Below, piece by piece: positions 63,685-64,000 of a DNA stretch of 64,000 nucleotides; position 1 is the first letter of the stretch, and each line of letters begins with the position of its first letter. The stretch spans positions 1,674,001-1,738,000 of the forward strand of contig NZ_CP142146.1 of NCBI RefSeq assembly GCF_035918315.1, read 5' to 3'. Source of the stretch: Vagococcus jeotgali. GTDB taxonomy: Bacteria > Bacillota > Bacilli > Lactobacillales > Vagococcaceae. The notes under the pieces are model-generated. The model searched no databases. It was not told where the DNA came from and saw only the letters and a list, made by a program, of their open reading frames with translations. Both the position numbers and the translations under genes were made by a program.

Positions 63685-64000
<316 letters not shown>

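Overview
The window is chromosomal DNA of a low-GC Gram-positive bacterium of the order Lactobacillales, most likely Enterococcaceae (Vagococcus or Enterococcus-like). This rests on the Firmicute dcw cluster with MraZ, FtsL, DivIB, SepF, YlmG, YlmH and DivIVA, the T-box ahead of ileS, the Prp/L27 processing pair, a class III fructose-1,6-bisphosphatase, and lactobacillale families recognised here as DUF1149, DUF3397 and DUF4044. The genus is inference; no rRNA gene is present.

Layout. 1-9.2 kb (minus strand): Tex, a large coiled-coil protein of unknown function, DUF1149, then a compact run of envelope genes (unknown protein, VanY-type D,D-carboxypeptidase, GH73 glucosaminidase, unknown TIM-barrel protein, a signal-peptidase-I homologue lacking both catalytic residues, and PdxK). 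9.3-11.9 kb: an aromatic-acid-exporter/FUSC protein divergent from a lipoprotein plus a second, short FUSC protein, followed by a decayed IS3-family remnant. 11.9-29.1 kb: ileS with its T-box and the division/cell-wall cluster from divIVA back to mraZ, which has a recognisable MraZ operator. 29.2-38.6 kb: DUF3397, DUF4044 and the recN-argR-tlyA-ispA-xseB-xseA-folD-nusB-asp23-pepP block. 38.7-40.2 kb: an apparently intact ISL3-family insertion with an 8-bp target duplication. 40.2-49.3 kb: rplU-prp-rpmA with L21 leader, a TetR regulator, tRNA-Arg, trmR, class III fbp, pncB, and the rplK-rplA and rplJ-rplL operons with L10 leader. 49.5-52.4 kb: a GNAT enzyme and a P1B-4-type metal-efflux ATPase. 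52.5-57.3 kb: an accessory four-gene sugar-oxidation operon (two Gfo/Idh/MocA dehydrogenases, a sugar-phosphate isomerase-like protein, ThuA) behind an AraC regulator. 57.4-64 kb: rny, recA, cinA, rex, a CPBP protease and groES-groEL (cut by the window end).

The window is mainly conserved core genome. The most unusual parts are the pseudo-signal peptidase in an envelope operon, a CinA whose amidase motif is degraded, the ThuA/Gfo/TIM-barrel operon whose first start codon sits directly behind a hairpin, and two families of related dispersed hairpins acting as terminators (a GAGG-TGACTTTT type and one resembling IS3-family ends). Several operators can be read directly: MraZ repeats, CIRCE, a Rex-like site before rex, a LexA-like site before recA, and a PerR-like site before rny. 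No CRISPR array, prophage or rRNA operon was seen. GC and codon use look uniform by eye; they were not computed.
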